DNA from: Oscillospiraceae bacterium
GTDB taxonomy: Bacteria > Bacillota > Clostridia > Oscillospirales > Ruminococcaceae
Assembly: GCA_016296505.1 (NCBI GenBank)
Contig: JAEDJD010000008.1
Span: forward strand, 1 to 64,000
Length of the DNA stretch: 64,000 nt
Direction: 5' to 3'
Shown: one piece after another, positions 1-7,893 of the stretch
Position numbering within the stretch: the stretch's first letter is position 1
Layout of the letters: every line of letters begins with the position of its first letter
The notes under the pieces: generated by a model
Told to the model about the DNA's origin: nothing
Databases searched by the model: none
Seen by the model: only the letters and a program-made list of their open reading frames with translations
Program-made: the position numbers and the translations under genes

Positions 1-1681
1 TTTCGCCGTCAATCGAAATTACAGGGCATCTCTTGGTTCCGTCAACGCTGATATTCATATCTGTGTTGGCGTTTTTATTATAGCTGAAATTCCATATAAA
101 GCGGTTATTTTCAACCAATATGGAATTTACGATTTCGTTAAAGAGGTCGGAAGTGTATTCAGGTGAACTCATATCCACCATTCCTGCGAGAGCCTGCGAA
201 ACTGCTGTCATATCACACATACAGCTTTCAAAGAGTTCCTGCTGTTCTCCACATCTTGCTTTTTCGTCCTTGAACTTCTGCAAGTCCGCAGAATAGGTTG
301 CTTTAAACTCAGCAAATTCTTCCTTACTAATCTGACCGTCAGTAAAAAGGTCAATAAGATTTTTCAGCTTCCTTTCAGCCTTGTCAATCTGAGCGTCAAG
401 GAACAATTCGCTGTGCTGAGTATTGTTTCGTGTTGCGTCGGTATAATACTTCTTAATGTATTCAAGGGCAATCATCAAATCCTCTTTACGATTTTTCCAA
501 GCTTCATTAAGGAAGTATTTTGCCATCATTTCCATTTTCCAATCGGTAACGGAATGTTCGTTACAGTATCCGTCAGTTTCAAGTCCCATCTTCTCACGCT
601 GAGAAGCCTTACCGTTATTCACCTGATTGTAGCAGACGTAATTGTATGACACAACACCGTCTTTGTTTTTGTGATAACGGTTTTTCCTGAAAGATGAACC
701 ACAAGAGCAGCGTAACTTCTTTACCCAAATGTCTCTGGAAGTACGGTTGCTCTTTTTCTTTTCCTCACCGTTCTCAACAAGCGTGGTTTTACGCTTTTCT
801 TTGAGGATAGCTTGACATCTGTCCCACTGTTCTTCGGTAATAATCGGCTCAAAATCGCCCTTGACATATTCATAGGTATCTCTGTCAAGATTATGGATAC
901 GCTTCTGTTCAAGGTAGTTATTGCTGTACGACTTGTTATAGCCGATATATCCCTTATAAGTTGCGTTTTGCAGGATACGACCTACATTGTGGCAAGTCCA
1001 TTTTGTAGTACCTGTTGCAGTAAGGCGTTTACGCTCCATTAAAATCTTTGCGATTTTCAGCGTTCCGTAGCCTTCTTCGTAAAGGTCATAAATCATACGG
1101 ACTGTTTCAGCCTGTTCAGGATTTATTGTGTAGGTTTCGCCGGGCTTTCTGTCATAGCCTAAAATGTTTCCACTTCCGTAAAGCTGTTTATTCGCACGGC
1201 TGATACGCTGTCCTGCACGGACACGTTCGGATACCTTACGGCTTTCTTCCTGAGCGAGTGTAGCCATAATTGTCAGACGAAGCTCACCGTCACCGTCCAT
1301 AGTCCAGATATTATCATCAACGAAGAATACTTCAATTCCACGCCCCTTTAATGCACGGGTATGGGTGAGAGTATCAACGGTATTTCTTGCGAAACGGCAT
1401 ACCTCACGGGTAACGATAAGGTCAAACATACCTTTTTCTGCGTCGGCAATCATTCTCATAAACGAAGGTCTTTTCTTTGCCTGAGTACCTGTGATACCCT
1501 CGTCTATGTATCTGCCTACGACTTCCCAATTCGGAAAACGCTTTGCAGTATCTTCATACCATTGCATCTGATTTTCAAGTGCCGAGAGCTGCGCTTCGTG
1601 TTCTGTTGATACTCGTCCATAAAATACGACTTTTCTCGGTCTGTTTTTGTCAAGAAAAAGCGGATTTGTTCCATAATACAT
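1..1681 (-). CDS. Large serine recombinase (3' end outside window)
   Basis: This is a site-specific large serine recombinase of the kind that integrates and excises ICEs and prophages. The open frame runs from an ATG at 1681 off the left edge, so the C-terminus is missing. Reading the minus strand, the resolvase domain starts with FYGRVSTEHEAQ, with the catalytic Ser in RVST. It contains the DEGITGT loop and VCRFARNT. The recombinase domain follows (GYDRKPGE, then LQNATYKGYIGY), then a zinc-ribbon region (LRCSCGSSFRK) and a coiled coil rich in Lys and Glu. The start is supported by GGAGGAC seven bases upstream. A 44-codon gene ends just upstream in the same direction, so the two are probably co-transcribed. 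It is likely the integrase of the element occupying the left of the window. I am confident of the family; att sites were not identified. Confidence 0.93.
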   Translation of the reverse strand, partial: MYYGTNPLFLDKNRPRKVVFYGRVSTEHEAQLSALENQMQWYEDTAKRFPNWEVVGRYIDEGITGTQAKKRPSFMRMIADAEKGMFDLIVTREVCRFARNTVDTLTHTRALKGRGIEVFFVDDNIWTMDGDGELRLTIMATLAQEESRKVSERVRAGQRISRANKQLYGSGNILGYDRKPGETYTINPEQAETVRMIYDLYEEGYGTLKIAKILMERKRLTATGTTKWTCHNVGRILQNATYKGYIGYNKSYSNNYLEQKRIHNLDRDTYEYVKGDFEPIITEEQWDRCQAILKEKRKTTLVENGEEKKKSNRTSRDIWVKKLRCSCGSSFRKNRYHKNKDGVVSYNYVCYNQVNNGKASQREKMGLETDGYCNEHSVTDWKMEMMAKYFLNEAWKNRKEDLMIALEYIKKYYTDATRNNTQHSELFLDAQIDKAERKLKNLIDLFTDGQISKEEFAEFKATYSADLQKFKDEKARCGEQQELFESCMCDMTAVSQALAGMVDMSSPEYTSDLFNEIVNSILVENNRFIWNFSYNKNANTDMNISVDGTKRCPVISIDGE

Positions 1682-1700
1682 AATATGTCCTCCTTCGGCT

Positions 1701-1835
1701 TTATGCCATATATTCTCTGAGTTCGTGTTTAACAATTTTATCAAAGGTTTCCTGATTGATAAGTTCGTGCTTGAGCAGAACTTTCAGAGCCACCCATATA
1801 CCAAAATTGCGTTCGATTTGTGTTGTATTAGTCAT
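1701..1835 (-). CDS. Small SHOCT-like protein upstream of recombinase
   Basis: A 44-residue protein (starts MTNTTQIERNFGIWVALKVL, ends VKHELREYMA) is preceded by a GGAGAGA ribosome binding site. It ends 19 bases before the recombinase start, with the recombinase SD in between. The segment LLKHELINQETFDKIVKHEL resembles the short SHOCT motif (hydrophobic, Leu-Ile-x2-Glu-x-Phe). Small genes like this often lie directly upstream of ICE serine recombinases in Clostridia. A role in regulating the recombinase or acting as its accessory factor is inference from position only. Confidence 0.6.
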   Translation of the reverse strand: MTNTTQIERNFGIWVALKVLLKHELINQETFDKIVKHELREYMA

Positions 1836-1937
1836 TTCTATCTCTCCTTACATTTTAGCACTTTAAAGCGTAAATGTCAAGAGCGTTTCCTGACTTTCGC
1901 TCAGTGCGAGGTTGTGCCTACTTGGGGTAGGCTATGT

Positions 1938-1963
1938 AAAAAGGCAGCTCTTAAAGAACTGCC
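1938..1963 (-). terminator. Rho-independent terminator
   Basis: The arms GGCAG(C)TCTT and AAGAACTGCC form a stem of about ten pairs including a G-U. On the minus strand the stem is followed by a run of five T. It lies downstream of the 55-residue gene at 1998-2165. Confidence 0.6.
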
Positions 1964-1997
1964 GTTAAAAGAGGGAGCCAATCAATATGAAAGAAAA

Positions 1998-2165
1998 TTA
2001 TCTGTTTATGATGTCAAATACCTTATCGAACTCATCGTCGCTGAGTTCAATACCGTAGTTATGGTAGAGTAAACCCATAATTTCGCAGGTTTTCTCCAAA
2101 TCTCTGTCAAGCTCCTTCATCGCTTCATCGGGAGTAATAACTGCTATCACCATTACATTTTCCAT
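1998..2165 (-). CDS. Small hypothetical protein
   Basis: A 55-residue acidic protein (MENVMVIAVITPDEAMKELD...VFDIINR) with an AAGGAGAA ribosome binding site and a downstream hairpin terminator. It starts 21 bases after the stop of the BRO-type gene, in the same direction, so the two probably share a transcript. No domain is recognised. The composition (short helices, many Asp/Glu) resembles small phage or ICE accessory proteins. Confidence 0.55.
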   Translation of the reverse strand: MENVMVIAVITPDEAMKELDRDLEKTCEIMGLLYHNYGIELSDDEFDKVFDIINR

Positions 2166-2185
2166 AAATAAATTCTCCTTTATTT

Positions 2186-2986
2186 TCAGTTAGTTATTGT
2201 TATCTGCTTTATCCAATCGAAAACAGGTAAAATGCCGTTTTCTTTCAGGCGGTTATACAGGAACGCTGCTCCCTTATGCGTCCAACGGGTGTGAATAAAG
2301 AAGCCTTCACCGTAGAATGTCGGGCGTTTGTCCGTCCTCACATATCCGCAATTCTCATATTCAGGGGCAATCATCCAAGTGCCATAAGCTCTATGCTGAA
2401 TACCGAGGATGCAGAGCAAGCGATTAAACTCGATTGCTGACATCTGATATGCGATTGCAATATCTGATACATTCAGCAAATCGCTTTCATCATCATACAT
2501 ATTGATAAAGTCAACGACCTCTGCAAGAGAGTCGTTTTCTTCGGCAAGCCTCATATTCTCGTTTTCAAGCTCCCTCGTGCGGAGCTTTTCTTCTTTAAGC
2601 TGAACAAAGAGCTTTTCGGCTTCCTCTGTGCCGCTAAGCACATTGTCGGTTGTCTGCTCTGTTGCATACATTCCGTATTTCCTGATTGAAGGGAGGACTT
2701 CATCAAATACCCAACATTCAAAAATCTCAGCAGACGGTAACTTACTGTGTGTGATGAGCCTGTAAAGGTCGCCTTCTGTAATATAGGTAAGTGTCTGTTC
2801 ACCGCCGTTTGTAAGGGAGCGGCGTTTTACCGCCCCCTTGCAATGAGCTGAAATTGCATCTCTTGGTCTGGAATAACCAAGAGCCTTTGCCACATCAATT
2901 CCGCAGAAATAGATTTTCCCGTTTTCATCAAGTGTTCGGATTGAACCGAACTGTTCGTTTTCAAAGATTTTTATTTCGTTATTCAT
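2186..2986 (-). CDS. BRO-N / KilA-C phage antirepressor
   Basis: A 266-residue phage antirepressor-type protein. The N-terminal BRO-N domain spans about residues 5-105 (FGSIRTLDENGKIYFCGIDV, GYSRPRDAI, TEGDLYRLITHSKLPSAEIF, DEVLPSIRKYGMY). A Glu-rich coiled coil lies at about 120-155. The C-terminal KilA-C/ANT-like domain follows (residues 170-260; AYQMSAIEFNRLL, WTHKGAAFLYNRLKE). The ATG at 2986 is preceded by GGAGGTGA at good spacing; a longer TTG-started frame is less likely. Such proteins inactivate phage or ICE repressors. The gene starts 23 bases after the stop of a WYL regulator that lost its C-terminus, which suggests that it or its element recombined into that locus. Confidence 0.88.
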   Translation of the reverse strand: MNNEIKIFENEQFGSIRTLDENGKIYFCGIDVAKALGYSRPRDAISAHCKGAVKRRSLTNGGEQTLTYITEGDLYRLITHSKLPSAEIFECWVFDEVLPSIRKYGMYATEQTTDNVLSGTEEAEKLFVQLKEEKLRTRELENENMRLAEENDSLAEVVDFINMYDDESDLLNVSDIAIAYQMSAIEFNRLLCILGIQHRAYGTWMIAPEYENCGYVRTDKRPTFYGEGFFIHTRWTHKGAAFLYNRLKENGILPVFDWIKQITITN

Positions 2987-3009
2987 TCTCGTCACCTCCA
3001 AAGCTTTTG

Positions 3010-3774
3010 TTAATTCCGACGCTTAACCTCTTCGGCTTCACCGCTGAACATTGAAAAGGTTGAGTTCAGATATGCAGACAAATTAAAATCTTCGGGATAT
3101 TTCTGTGCAGGCTCGTCCAAAATTTCAACGATCTCCATACGGTCAACACGGAAATTAGAAATGCTGTCATACTTTTCGTAATGAGCAACAAGATAATAAC
3201 GCTCGTCGTCCCAAGTAAGAGCGTAGGGAGAACAAGTTCTTATGCCCTTTCGATAACATTTTTTCTTGCTCAGGTCATAGTCAAAATACTTAAAAGAGAT
3301 TTTCTTTCGTTCAGCTATTGCACGATGAATGGCGTCAACATTCATATAGATACGCTCGTTTATAGCTTTCACACGGTCGGCAATAAAGACCTGTCGCTGT
3401 ATCTGCTTTGCCTCATAAATGCTTGTGAGCTGTTCCAGCTTTTTCAGAAGCTCCGCTGATTTCTTTTCCGTAAGAAAACGGGAAGAAGAAACTGCGTCGG
3501 CAAGAAGCTTGAGTTCGGGCAGTTCAAAATCTCGGTTTACCACTTGATACCCGGCATTTACGCCTCTGCTTGAAACAATATCAAGTCCGAATAGCTTAAG
3601 AGCTTCAATATCCTCGTAAAGAGCTTTACGGGCAGCCGTAATTCCATAAAGTTCAAGTTGAGAAATAATTTCGGGCATTGTTATGTAATGTTCCTCGTCG
3701 GTACGTTCGAGGAGTATCTTGTATAAGTATAGAATTTTTAAACGTTGATTGGTGTTTTTTATGTTTTCAGACAT
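3010..3774 (-). CDS. WYL-domain transcriptional regulator, C-terminally truncated
   Basis: A 254-residue HTH-WYL regulator. The N-terminal winged HTH is at about residues 10-70 (ITMPEIISQLELYGITAARKALYEDIEAL). The WYL domain is at about 135-235, with FKYFDYD, the SPYALTWDDERYYLVAHYEKY strand pair and the FRVDRM motif. WYL proteins sense ligands, possibly nucleic acids, and commonly control mobile or defence genes. Full-length relatives, including the 352-residue one at 7894 in this window, continue into a WCX domain of about 80 residues. Here the protein stops a few residues after FSGEAEEVK, exactly at that domain boundary. It is therefore probably a 3'-truncated gene, possibly still DNA-binding. 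Its start overlaps the upstream gene by 8 bases. Confidence 0.85.
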   Translation of the reverse strand: MSENIKNTNQRLKILYLYKILLERTDEEHYITMPEIISQLELYGITAARKALYEDIEALKLFGLDIVSSRGVNAGYQVVNRDFELPELKLLADAVSSSRFLTEKKSAELLKKLEQLTSIYEAKQIQRQVFIADRVKAINERIYMNVDAIHRAIAERKKISFKYFDYDLSKKKCYRKGIRTCSPYALTWDDERYYLVAHYEKYDSISNFRVDRMEIVEILDEPAQKYPEDFNLSAYLNSTFSMFSGEAEEVKRRN

Positions 3775-4120
3775 TTGTATTATCCACCGTCTTTCTTCTT
3801 TTGATAAGTCTCATAACAAAAATGGTTACACTACAAATTATAGCTGTTCCAATAATGCATATAGCAAACATCAGAATTATCTGCCAATTTTCTATTATTC
3901 TCTTACCAATCCAAATCACGCCGTATGTAATTGCCCATAACAAACAAAATGCAAACAAACGAATTATCCAATGGAATAATGAACCTGAAAATCTTCCGTA
4001 AATCATTTCACTATTATATAAATTGCCTACAGTATTGAAAGCAAAGAGATATGCTATTACCCCAATGACACCTAATATTATATATTCATATATCCAGTCA
4101 ATGAGGTATTTGATTGACAA
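3767..4120 (-). CDS. Hypothetical multi-span membrane protein
   Basis: A 117-residue protein with about three hydrophobic segments (residues 12-30, 52-68 and 78-102) and a basic C-terminus (MRLIKRRKT). The first available start is TTG at 4120; no ATG precedes the first membrane segment and no clear ribosome binding site was seen, so the start is uncertain. A strong hairpin lies immediately upstream. The 3' end overlaps the WYL regulator start by 8 bases, which suggests coupling. Function unknown; it could be the remnant of a longer gene. Confidence 0.5.
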   Translation of the reverse strand: MSIKYLIDWIYEYIILGVIGVIAYLFAFNTVGNLYNSEMIYGRFSGSLFHWIIRLFAFCLLWAITYGVIWIGKRIIENWQIILMFAICIIGTAIICSVTIFVMRLIKRRKTVDNTNV

Positions 4121-4124
4121 ATTA

Positions 4125-4153
4125 ACACACCGCTGATACTTACAGCGGTGTGT
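4125..4153. terminator. Perfect 11-bp inverted repeat (terminator-like hairpin)
   Basis: ACACACCGCTG and CAGCGGTGTGT are perfectly complementary around a 7-base loop. The plus strand continues with a T-rich tail. The hairpin lies directly upstream of the minus-strand membrane protein and about 100 bp before the Fic promoter, so it may insulate the two divergent units or be left over from a deleted gene. Confidence 0.55.
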
Positions 4154-4250
4154 TTCTTATCACCAGATTTGGTTGTAAAAAAATCAATACTGCCAAAGTG
4201 CTTTGATTTTTGCCGCAAGAAAAGAAAAAAATATTTTATCACCAAAAAAC

Positions 4251-4279
4251 TTGACTTTTGGTTTCAATTATGGTATAAT
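4251..4279 (+). promoter_or_regulatory. Sigma-A type promoter of the fic gene
   Basis: TTGACT at 4251-4256, a 17-bp spacer and TATAAT at 4274-4279. It sits 26 bp before the ATG at 4305, which rules out longer upstream starts for the Fic gene. Confidence 0.8.
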
Positions 4280-4304
4280 CCTATTTGAAAGGAAGGTTTT
4301 GAAG

Positions 4305-5390
4305 ATGAATGGTGCTTATTTCGCTGAACCTTTGCCGTTGGCTGAGGGTAAAATAGACCAAACTACTTTTTTTGAAGAATTGATTGACGCAACTTCAAAA
4401 TTTGAGGTATATAAGGAAAAAATCAAGGATAGCAAACTTGAAAGCTCTTGGTTTATGCCTATTCTCCAGCAGAAGGAAGCACTTGCTTCTTCTATGCTTG
4501 AGGGAACGCAGGCAACACTTGACGGAGTTTTGTCAAATCAGGTTATCCCCAATGAAAAAGATAAGAACATAAAGGAAGTAAGTAATTATTGCGAGGCTAC
4601 AGTACAAGGATACGATTACCTGAAGCGTCGTGACTTTTCAGATGAGTTCTTTTTTGATATCCATAAAACGCTTATGAATGGTAATGTAAGAAAACCAAAA
4701 CTTATAGGCGAATATCGTATCGAACAGAATTTCATAGGAAGAAACGACCCTATGCATTCTATTACATTTATTCCACCCAAACCTGAGCTTGTTCCTGATT
4801 TGATGAAAAACCTTATAGGATATATCAATAATCCTGACGATAAATTCAGACCACTTGTAAGAACTGCGATAATACACGCTCAATTTGAGACAATTCATCC
4901 GTTTATGGATGGAAATGGGCGTGTTGGACGTATGCTGATACCGATGTATTTGTTTGCACAAAAGCAAATTGACCTGCCCTGCTTTTTTATAAGCGAGGCT
5001 CTTGAACGAGATAAAATACTTTATTATAACCTTCTGAACGACATAAGATACAAAGGGAATTGGAATGAATGGATTAAATTTTTCCTTATTGCTGTCACGA
5101 GACAGTGCGAAAAATATATTGATATTATTTCAAGAATAAACATACTTTACGAAAAGGATTTGAGCATCGCAAGAGAACTAGCCCGTTCATCGAGTATAGT
5201 AGATGTTATGAATACCCTTTTTCGTTATCCCATTATTACCGCAAAACAGGTCGCTGAAATGACGAATATTCCGCCTACAAGCGTTAGCAGATATCTGAGC
5301 CTACTTGCGGACAACAAAATACTTGTAACGGATAATAAAAGTAGAAATCGTACTTATTATTACTACGAATTTCTCGATATTCTCCGATAA
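4305..5390 (+). CDS. Fic family protein (class II, with HTH tail)
   Basis: A 361-residue Fic protein, an enzyme family that usually transfers AMP from ATP to target proteins. The active loop HPFMDGNGRVGR (residues 198-209) has the full HPFx2GNGRx2R motif. An inhibitory helix motif of the [S/T]xxxE[G/N] type, SSMLEG (S62 to G67), lies N-terminal to the core. That makes it a class II, self-inhibited Fic with no need for a separate antitoxin. The C-terminal part (about 300-360) is a winged HTH (ITAKQVAEMTNIPPTSVSRYL), so it may regulate its own gene. The ATG follows GGAAGG and a consensus promoter. It is monocistronic within the mobile region. The role (toxin, anti-phage or regulator) is not visible. 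Confidence 0.92.
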   Translation: MNGAYFAEPLPLAEGKIDQTTFFEELIDATSKFEVYKEKIKDSKLESSWFMPILQQKEALASSMLEGTQATLDGVLSNQVIPNEKDKNIKEVSNYCEATVQGYDYLKRRDFSDEFFFDIHKTLMNGNVRKPKLIGEYRIEQNFIGRNDPMHSITFIPPKPELVPDLMKNLIGYINNPDDKFRPLVRTAIIHAQFETIHPFMDGNGRVGRMLIPMYLFAQKQIDLPCFFISEALERDKILYYNLLNDIRYKGNWNEWIKFFLIAVTRQCEKYIDIISRINILYEKDLSIARELARSSSIVDVMNTLFRYPIITAKQVAEMTNIPPTSVSRYLSLLADNKILVTDNKSRNRTYYYYEFLDILR

Positions 5391-5444
5391 TTATAACATA
5401 TTAAAGGTGGTGAGGTCTATTGATTGTATTTTCTGCGACAAAGA

Positions 5445-5488
5445 AAAACGCACTGAAAGCTGTTGGTAGCAGCATTTCAATGCGTTTC
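5445..5488 (+). terminator. Imperfect long hairpin after fic
   Basis: AAACGCACTGAAAGCTG pairs with CAGCATTTCAATGCGTTT around a short loop. It lies 55 bp after the fic stop and probably terminates it. The 229-bp gap up to 5620 otherwise contains only a 28-codon TTG-start frame across this hairpin, which is not convincing. Confidence 0.45.
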
Positions 5489-5619
5489 GGGTTAAAATTG
5501 CTGTAAGCAATCTTAGTTGTGTTTGATTATTATAGCATATTTGACCTTTCTTTGTCAATTCGCAATCTTAACAAAAAAGATGTTGAAAATTACAGACATA
5601 AGAAAGGAGGCTTTGTCCT

Positions 5620-6243
5620 ATGACAAGTCTTGAAATGCGTGAAAACGCACTTTTTATGCGGAATGAATTCAACACTGTCGGCAAATGGCAGATTCCGCTT
5701 ATAAAAAATCAGGAAATAGATACGAGTGATATATCTCTTGTATCTTATTCCGATACTCGTACAAATGATAACAAAGAAAACATTAAACGAGGCGTCCACT
5801 TTTTTGTTGATGATTACCGATTTAAAGGGATTTACAATAACCCTGACAAATCGTTGGCGAAATTATCACAATATGCTTTTCTGCTCACACCCGATTATTC
5901 TACATATTCGGATATGAATTTGTGGAGGCAGATGGAAAGTGTTGCACATAGCCGTTGGGTTGGAGCATACTGGCAGAGCAAGGGACTTAAAGTTATTCCT
6001 ACTGTAAGCTGGGGTGACGCAAGAAGCTATGGATTCTGCTTCGACGGAATTGAACAGAACGCCATTGTTGCTGTCGGAATGATAGGTTGCAAGGGAAATA
6101 AGCTCACTTTTATGCGTGGTTATAACACAATGCTCGAAAAGCTTTCGCCTTCTTGCATTATATGTTTTGGTACACCTTTTGATGATATGGACGGTAATAT
6201 TCTCGCCGTGGACTATCTTTCTTCAAGAAAGGTGGTGCGTTGA
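5620..6243 (+). CDS. DUF4417 family protein
   Basis: A 207-residue protein matching the DUF4417 family from phages and conjugative elements. Typical features are GVHFFVDDYRF near residue 58, the SWGDARSYGFCFDGI stretch and the C-terminal MRGYNTMLEKLSPSCIICFG. The family has no proven activity. The ATG follows AAGAAAGGAGG. The stop is immediately followed by the ATG of the next gene at 6245, so genes 5620-6911 form one operon. It is likely cargo of the mobile region. Confidence 0.8.
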   Translation: MTSLEMRENALFMRNEFNTVGKWQIPLIKNQEIDTSDISLVSYSDTRTNDNKENIKRGVHFFVDDYRFKGIYNNPDKSLAKLSQYAFLLTPDYSTYSDMNLWRQMESVAHSRWVGAYWQSKGLKVIPTVSWGDARSYGFCFDGIEQNAIVAVGMIGCKGNKLTFMRGYNTMLEKLSPSCIICFGTPFDDMDGNILAVDYLSSRKVVR

Positions 6244-6244
6244 T

Positions 6245-6628
6245 ATGGGTGGTAGAGGAACTTTTGCAAGCGGAAATCCAGTTCCATACTCTTATGAAAC
6301 CGTAGGCAAAATAGATGATGTCAAAGTCCTATTTGGCAAACCCGGAACGGGATTGCACGATTTGCCTGCTGAAGCTCATTCAAGCAATATGTATATTAAA
6401 TTGCATAAAGACGGCACGTTAAATATGCTTCGTATTTATGACGATAATCATTATTTAAGTGCCGAAATAGCTTATCATCCAGAACCAAAATTAACTGGAA
6501 ACGGAGAACCTGTTTTACACATTCATTATTACGACAAAAACTTTAACAGAACAAAGGCTGATTATCTTGATTTTGAAACATTTAATAAATATAAGAAATA
6601 TCTTGTGGGGAGGAAATGGTATGATTGA
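6245..6628 (+). CDS. MGGRG-type phage/ICE protein, function unknown
   Basis: A 127-residue protein starting MGGRGTFASGNPVPYSYETV. MGGRG-type N-termini are common on proteins at the ends of phage head-morphogenesis loci and on toxin-like phage/ICE cargo. The C-terminal half has a conserved-looking YHPEPKLTGN ... VLHIHYYDKNF segment. It starts one base after the DUF4417 stop, and its last 8 bases overlap the start of the next gene, giving a tightly coupled pair. No catalytic motif is recognised. An effector with a cognate partner is a guess from the arrangement. Confidence 0.65.
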   Translation: MGGRGTFASGNPVPYSYETVGKIDDVKVLFGKPGTGLHDLPAEAHSSNMYIKLHKDGTLNMLRIYDDNHYLSAEIAYHPEPKLTGNGEPVLHIHYYDKNFNRTKADYLDFETFNKYKKYLVGRKWYD

Positions 6629-6911
6629 TGGAAAAGCTACAGATTTCATTGATAAGCTTTATTATGAAGACCATTATGTTGTTTATAACGGTGATAAATA
6701 TTTCTTTAATGGGTGTCAAACAAGTAAAGATAATACTGGAAAAATTACAAGTGTCCTGCTTGAAATTTACAATCTTTCTATTGGCAAAACAGTTTTCTCG
6801 ATTATAAAATCATCTGCTACGGAATGTATAGAAGCTTTTGAAGATGCACCAATATGGAATGGTAAAACATTTTGGGATGTTGAAAGCCAAATGCAATGGG
6901 TTGACGAATAA
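6621..6911 (+). CDS. Small partner protein, function unknown
   Basis: A 96-residue protein (MIDGKATDFIDKLYYEDHYV...ESQMQWVDE). The ATG at 6621 follows GGGGAGG inside the end of the upstream gene and overlaps it by 8 bases. The pattern of short beta-strands (VVYNGDKYFFNG, SVLLEIYNL, TVFSIIKSS) and the tight coupling resemble immunity or antitoxin partners, but there is no recognised family. It is followed by a strong terminator. Confidence 0.6.
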   Translation: MIDGKATDFIDKLYYEDHYVVYNGDKYFFNGCQTSKDNTGKITSVLLEIYNLSIGKTVFSIIKSSATECIEAFEDAPIWNGKTFWDVESQMQWVDE

Positions 6912-6935
6912 TTTGTCAAGATAGTGATAAAATGG

Positions 6936-6974
6936 CAACAGGCGTAAGCAAAGGATAATTGCATACGCCTGTTG
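6936..6974 (+). terminator. Hairpin terminator
   Basis: CAACAGGCGTA and TACGCCTGTTG are perfectly complementary and are followed by a T-rich tail. It ends the 5620-6911 operon. The following 135 bp to 7110 hold no convincing gene. Confidence 0.75.
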
Positions 6975-7109
6975 TTCGTTTTCATTAGCCACCGTTTAGT
7001 CAATAACCATCAAATTCTTCTATATGGTCATCGACCTAAATCGCTCCTTTTTAAGTGTTCAATGCATTCCTCGTCAACCGATAAATTTCCAGCCGTGACA
7101 GTGATTTAG

Positions 7110-7462
7110 GACTATTATTGGTCTGATTCACTGTACGGCTGTTACAGAGAATTCGGTCACTGCTTCGGCAGGACAGAAGAAAATGTATGTCTGAATGGTA
7201 TTGGTAATACAGAGCCAACAGGACTGCTGCATTCCGCTGAAATCGGCGTTACAGCAAGTACACTCACGGCTGATGCAGTCATTGAGCTGTTTTTCAGTCT
7301 GGACAAGAAATACCGTAGAAAAGCCGTGTGGATGATGAATGACGAAACGGCCATGACGCTTCGTGTGCTGAAAGACAGTGCCGGAAATTTCCTCTGGAGA
7401 AGCACGGATGACACGATTTTCAGCCATACTGTTGCCATCAGCAACTACATCAACGACAGCAG
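7110..7462 (+). pseudogene. Fragment of HK97-type phage major capsid protein
   Basis: The plus-strand frame from 7110 has no start codon. It encodes a piece typical of HK97-fold major capsid proteins: TEENVCLNGIGNTEPTGLL, a loop of about 25 residues, then KYRRKAVWMMNDETAM, LRVLKDSAGNFLW and AISNYIND. Intact proteins are about 400 residues; here the N-terminus and the last part are absent. After about 7462 the similarity stops where a minus-strand phage gene fragment begins. It is the scar of a prophage deletion. Confidence 0.72.
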
Positions 7463-7674
7463 CCCAGTGCTTTCAAGGCATCGAGCAGTGCTGCGAAATC
7501 AATCCCTTCTGGTATGGTCAATATTCCGTCTCGCTCCAGAACGCATTCGCCAATCTGATAATTGCAGCTTGGTACTCCGAGGTATCGCGGCACTGTGCCA
7601 ATGCACTCGCCAATGCAGTCTGCCAGCTTCCGGCGTTGTTTACCCTCAACATTGTACTTGATCTTGATGCTCAT
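7450..7674 (-). pseudogene. 5' fragment of phage 'virulence-related' protein gene
   Basis: The minus-strand frame starts at ATG 7674 after a good GGAGGT. The N-terminus MSIKIKYNVEGKQRRKLADC, followed by PRYLGVPSCNYQIGE and LERDGILTIPEG, matches the small phage proteins often annotated as virulence-related. Those run on after the ALLDALKALG helix. Here the frame closes within a few residues by reading into the capsid remnant. Function is unknown even for intact members. It is probably truncated. Confidence 0.6.
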
Positions 7675-7893
7675 GGTATGTACCTCCTTCAATTTGGTAG
7701 GTACATTATAAATAAGGTACGGAATAATAGAAAGCGATGTGGGCAAAGTTATCAGTTTGTTATCATTTTAGCATCGAAGAGCATTTTTATCATTATACGA
7801 TAATGTGCGAAAGAATATTTATCTTTTCCCTAGCTTTTTCTACCTGAATGATGTATAATATATACAATTACAACGAGCAGGAGGTTGATAATC

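Noticed and set aside
5419..5505. 28-codon TTG-start frame across the hairpin after fic
   Set aside because: Overlaps a terminator-like structure and has no recognisable product.
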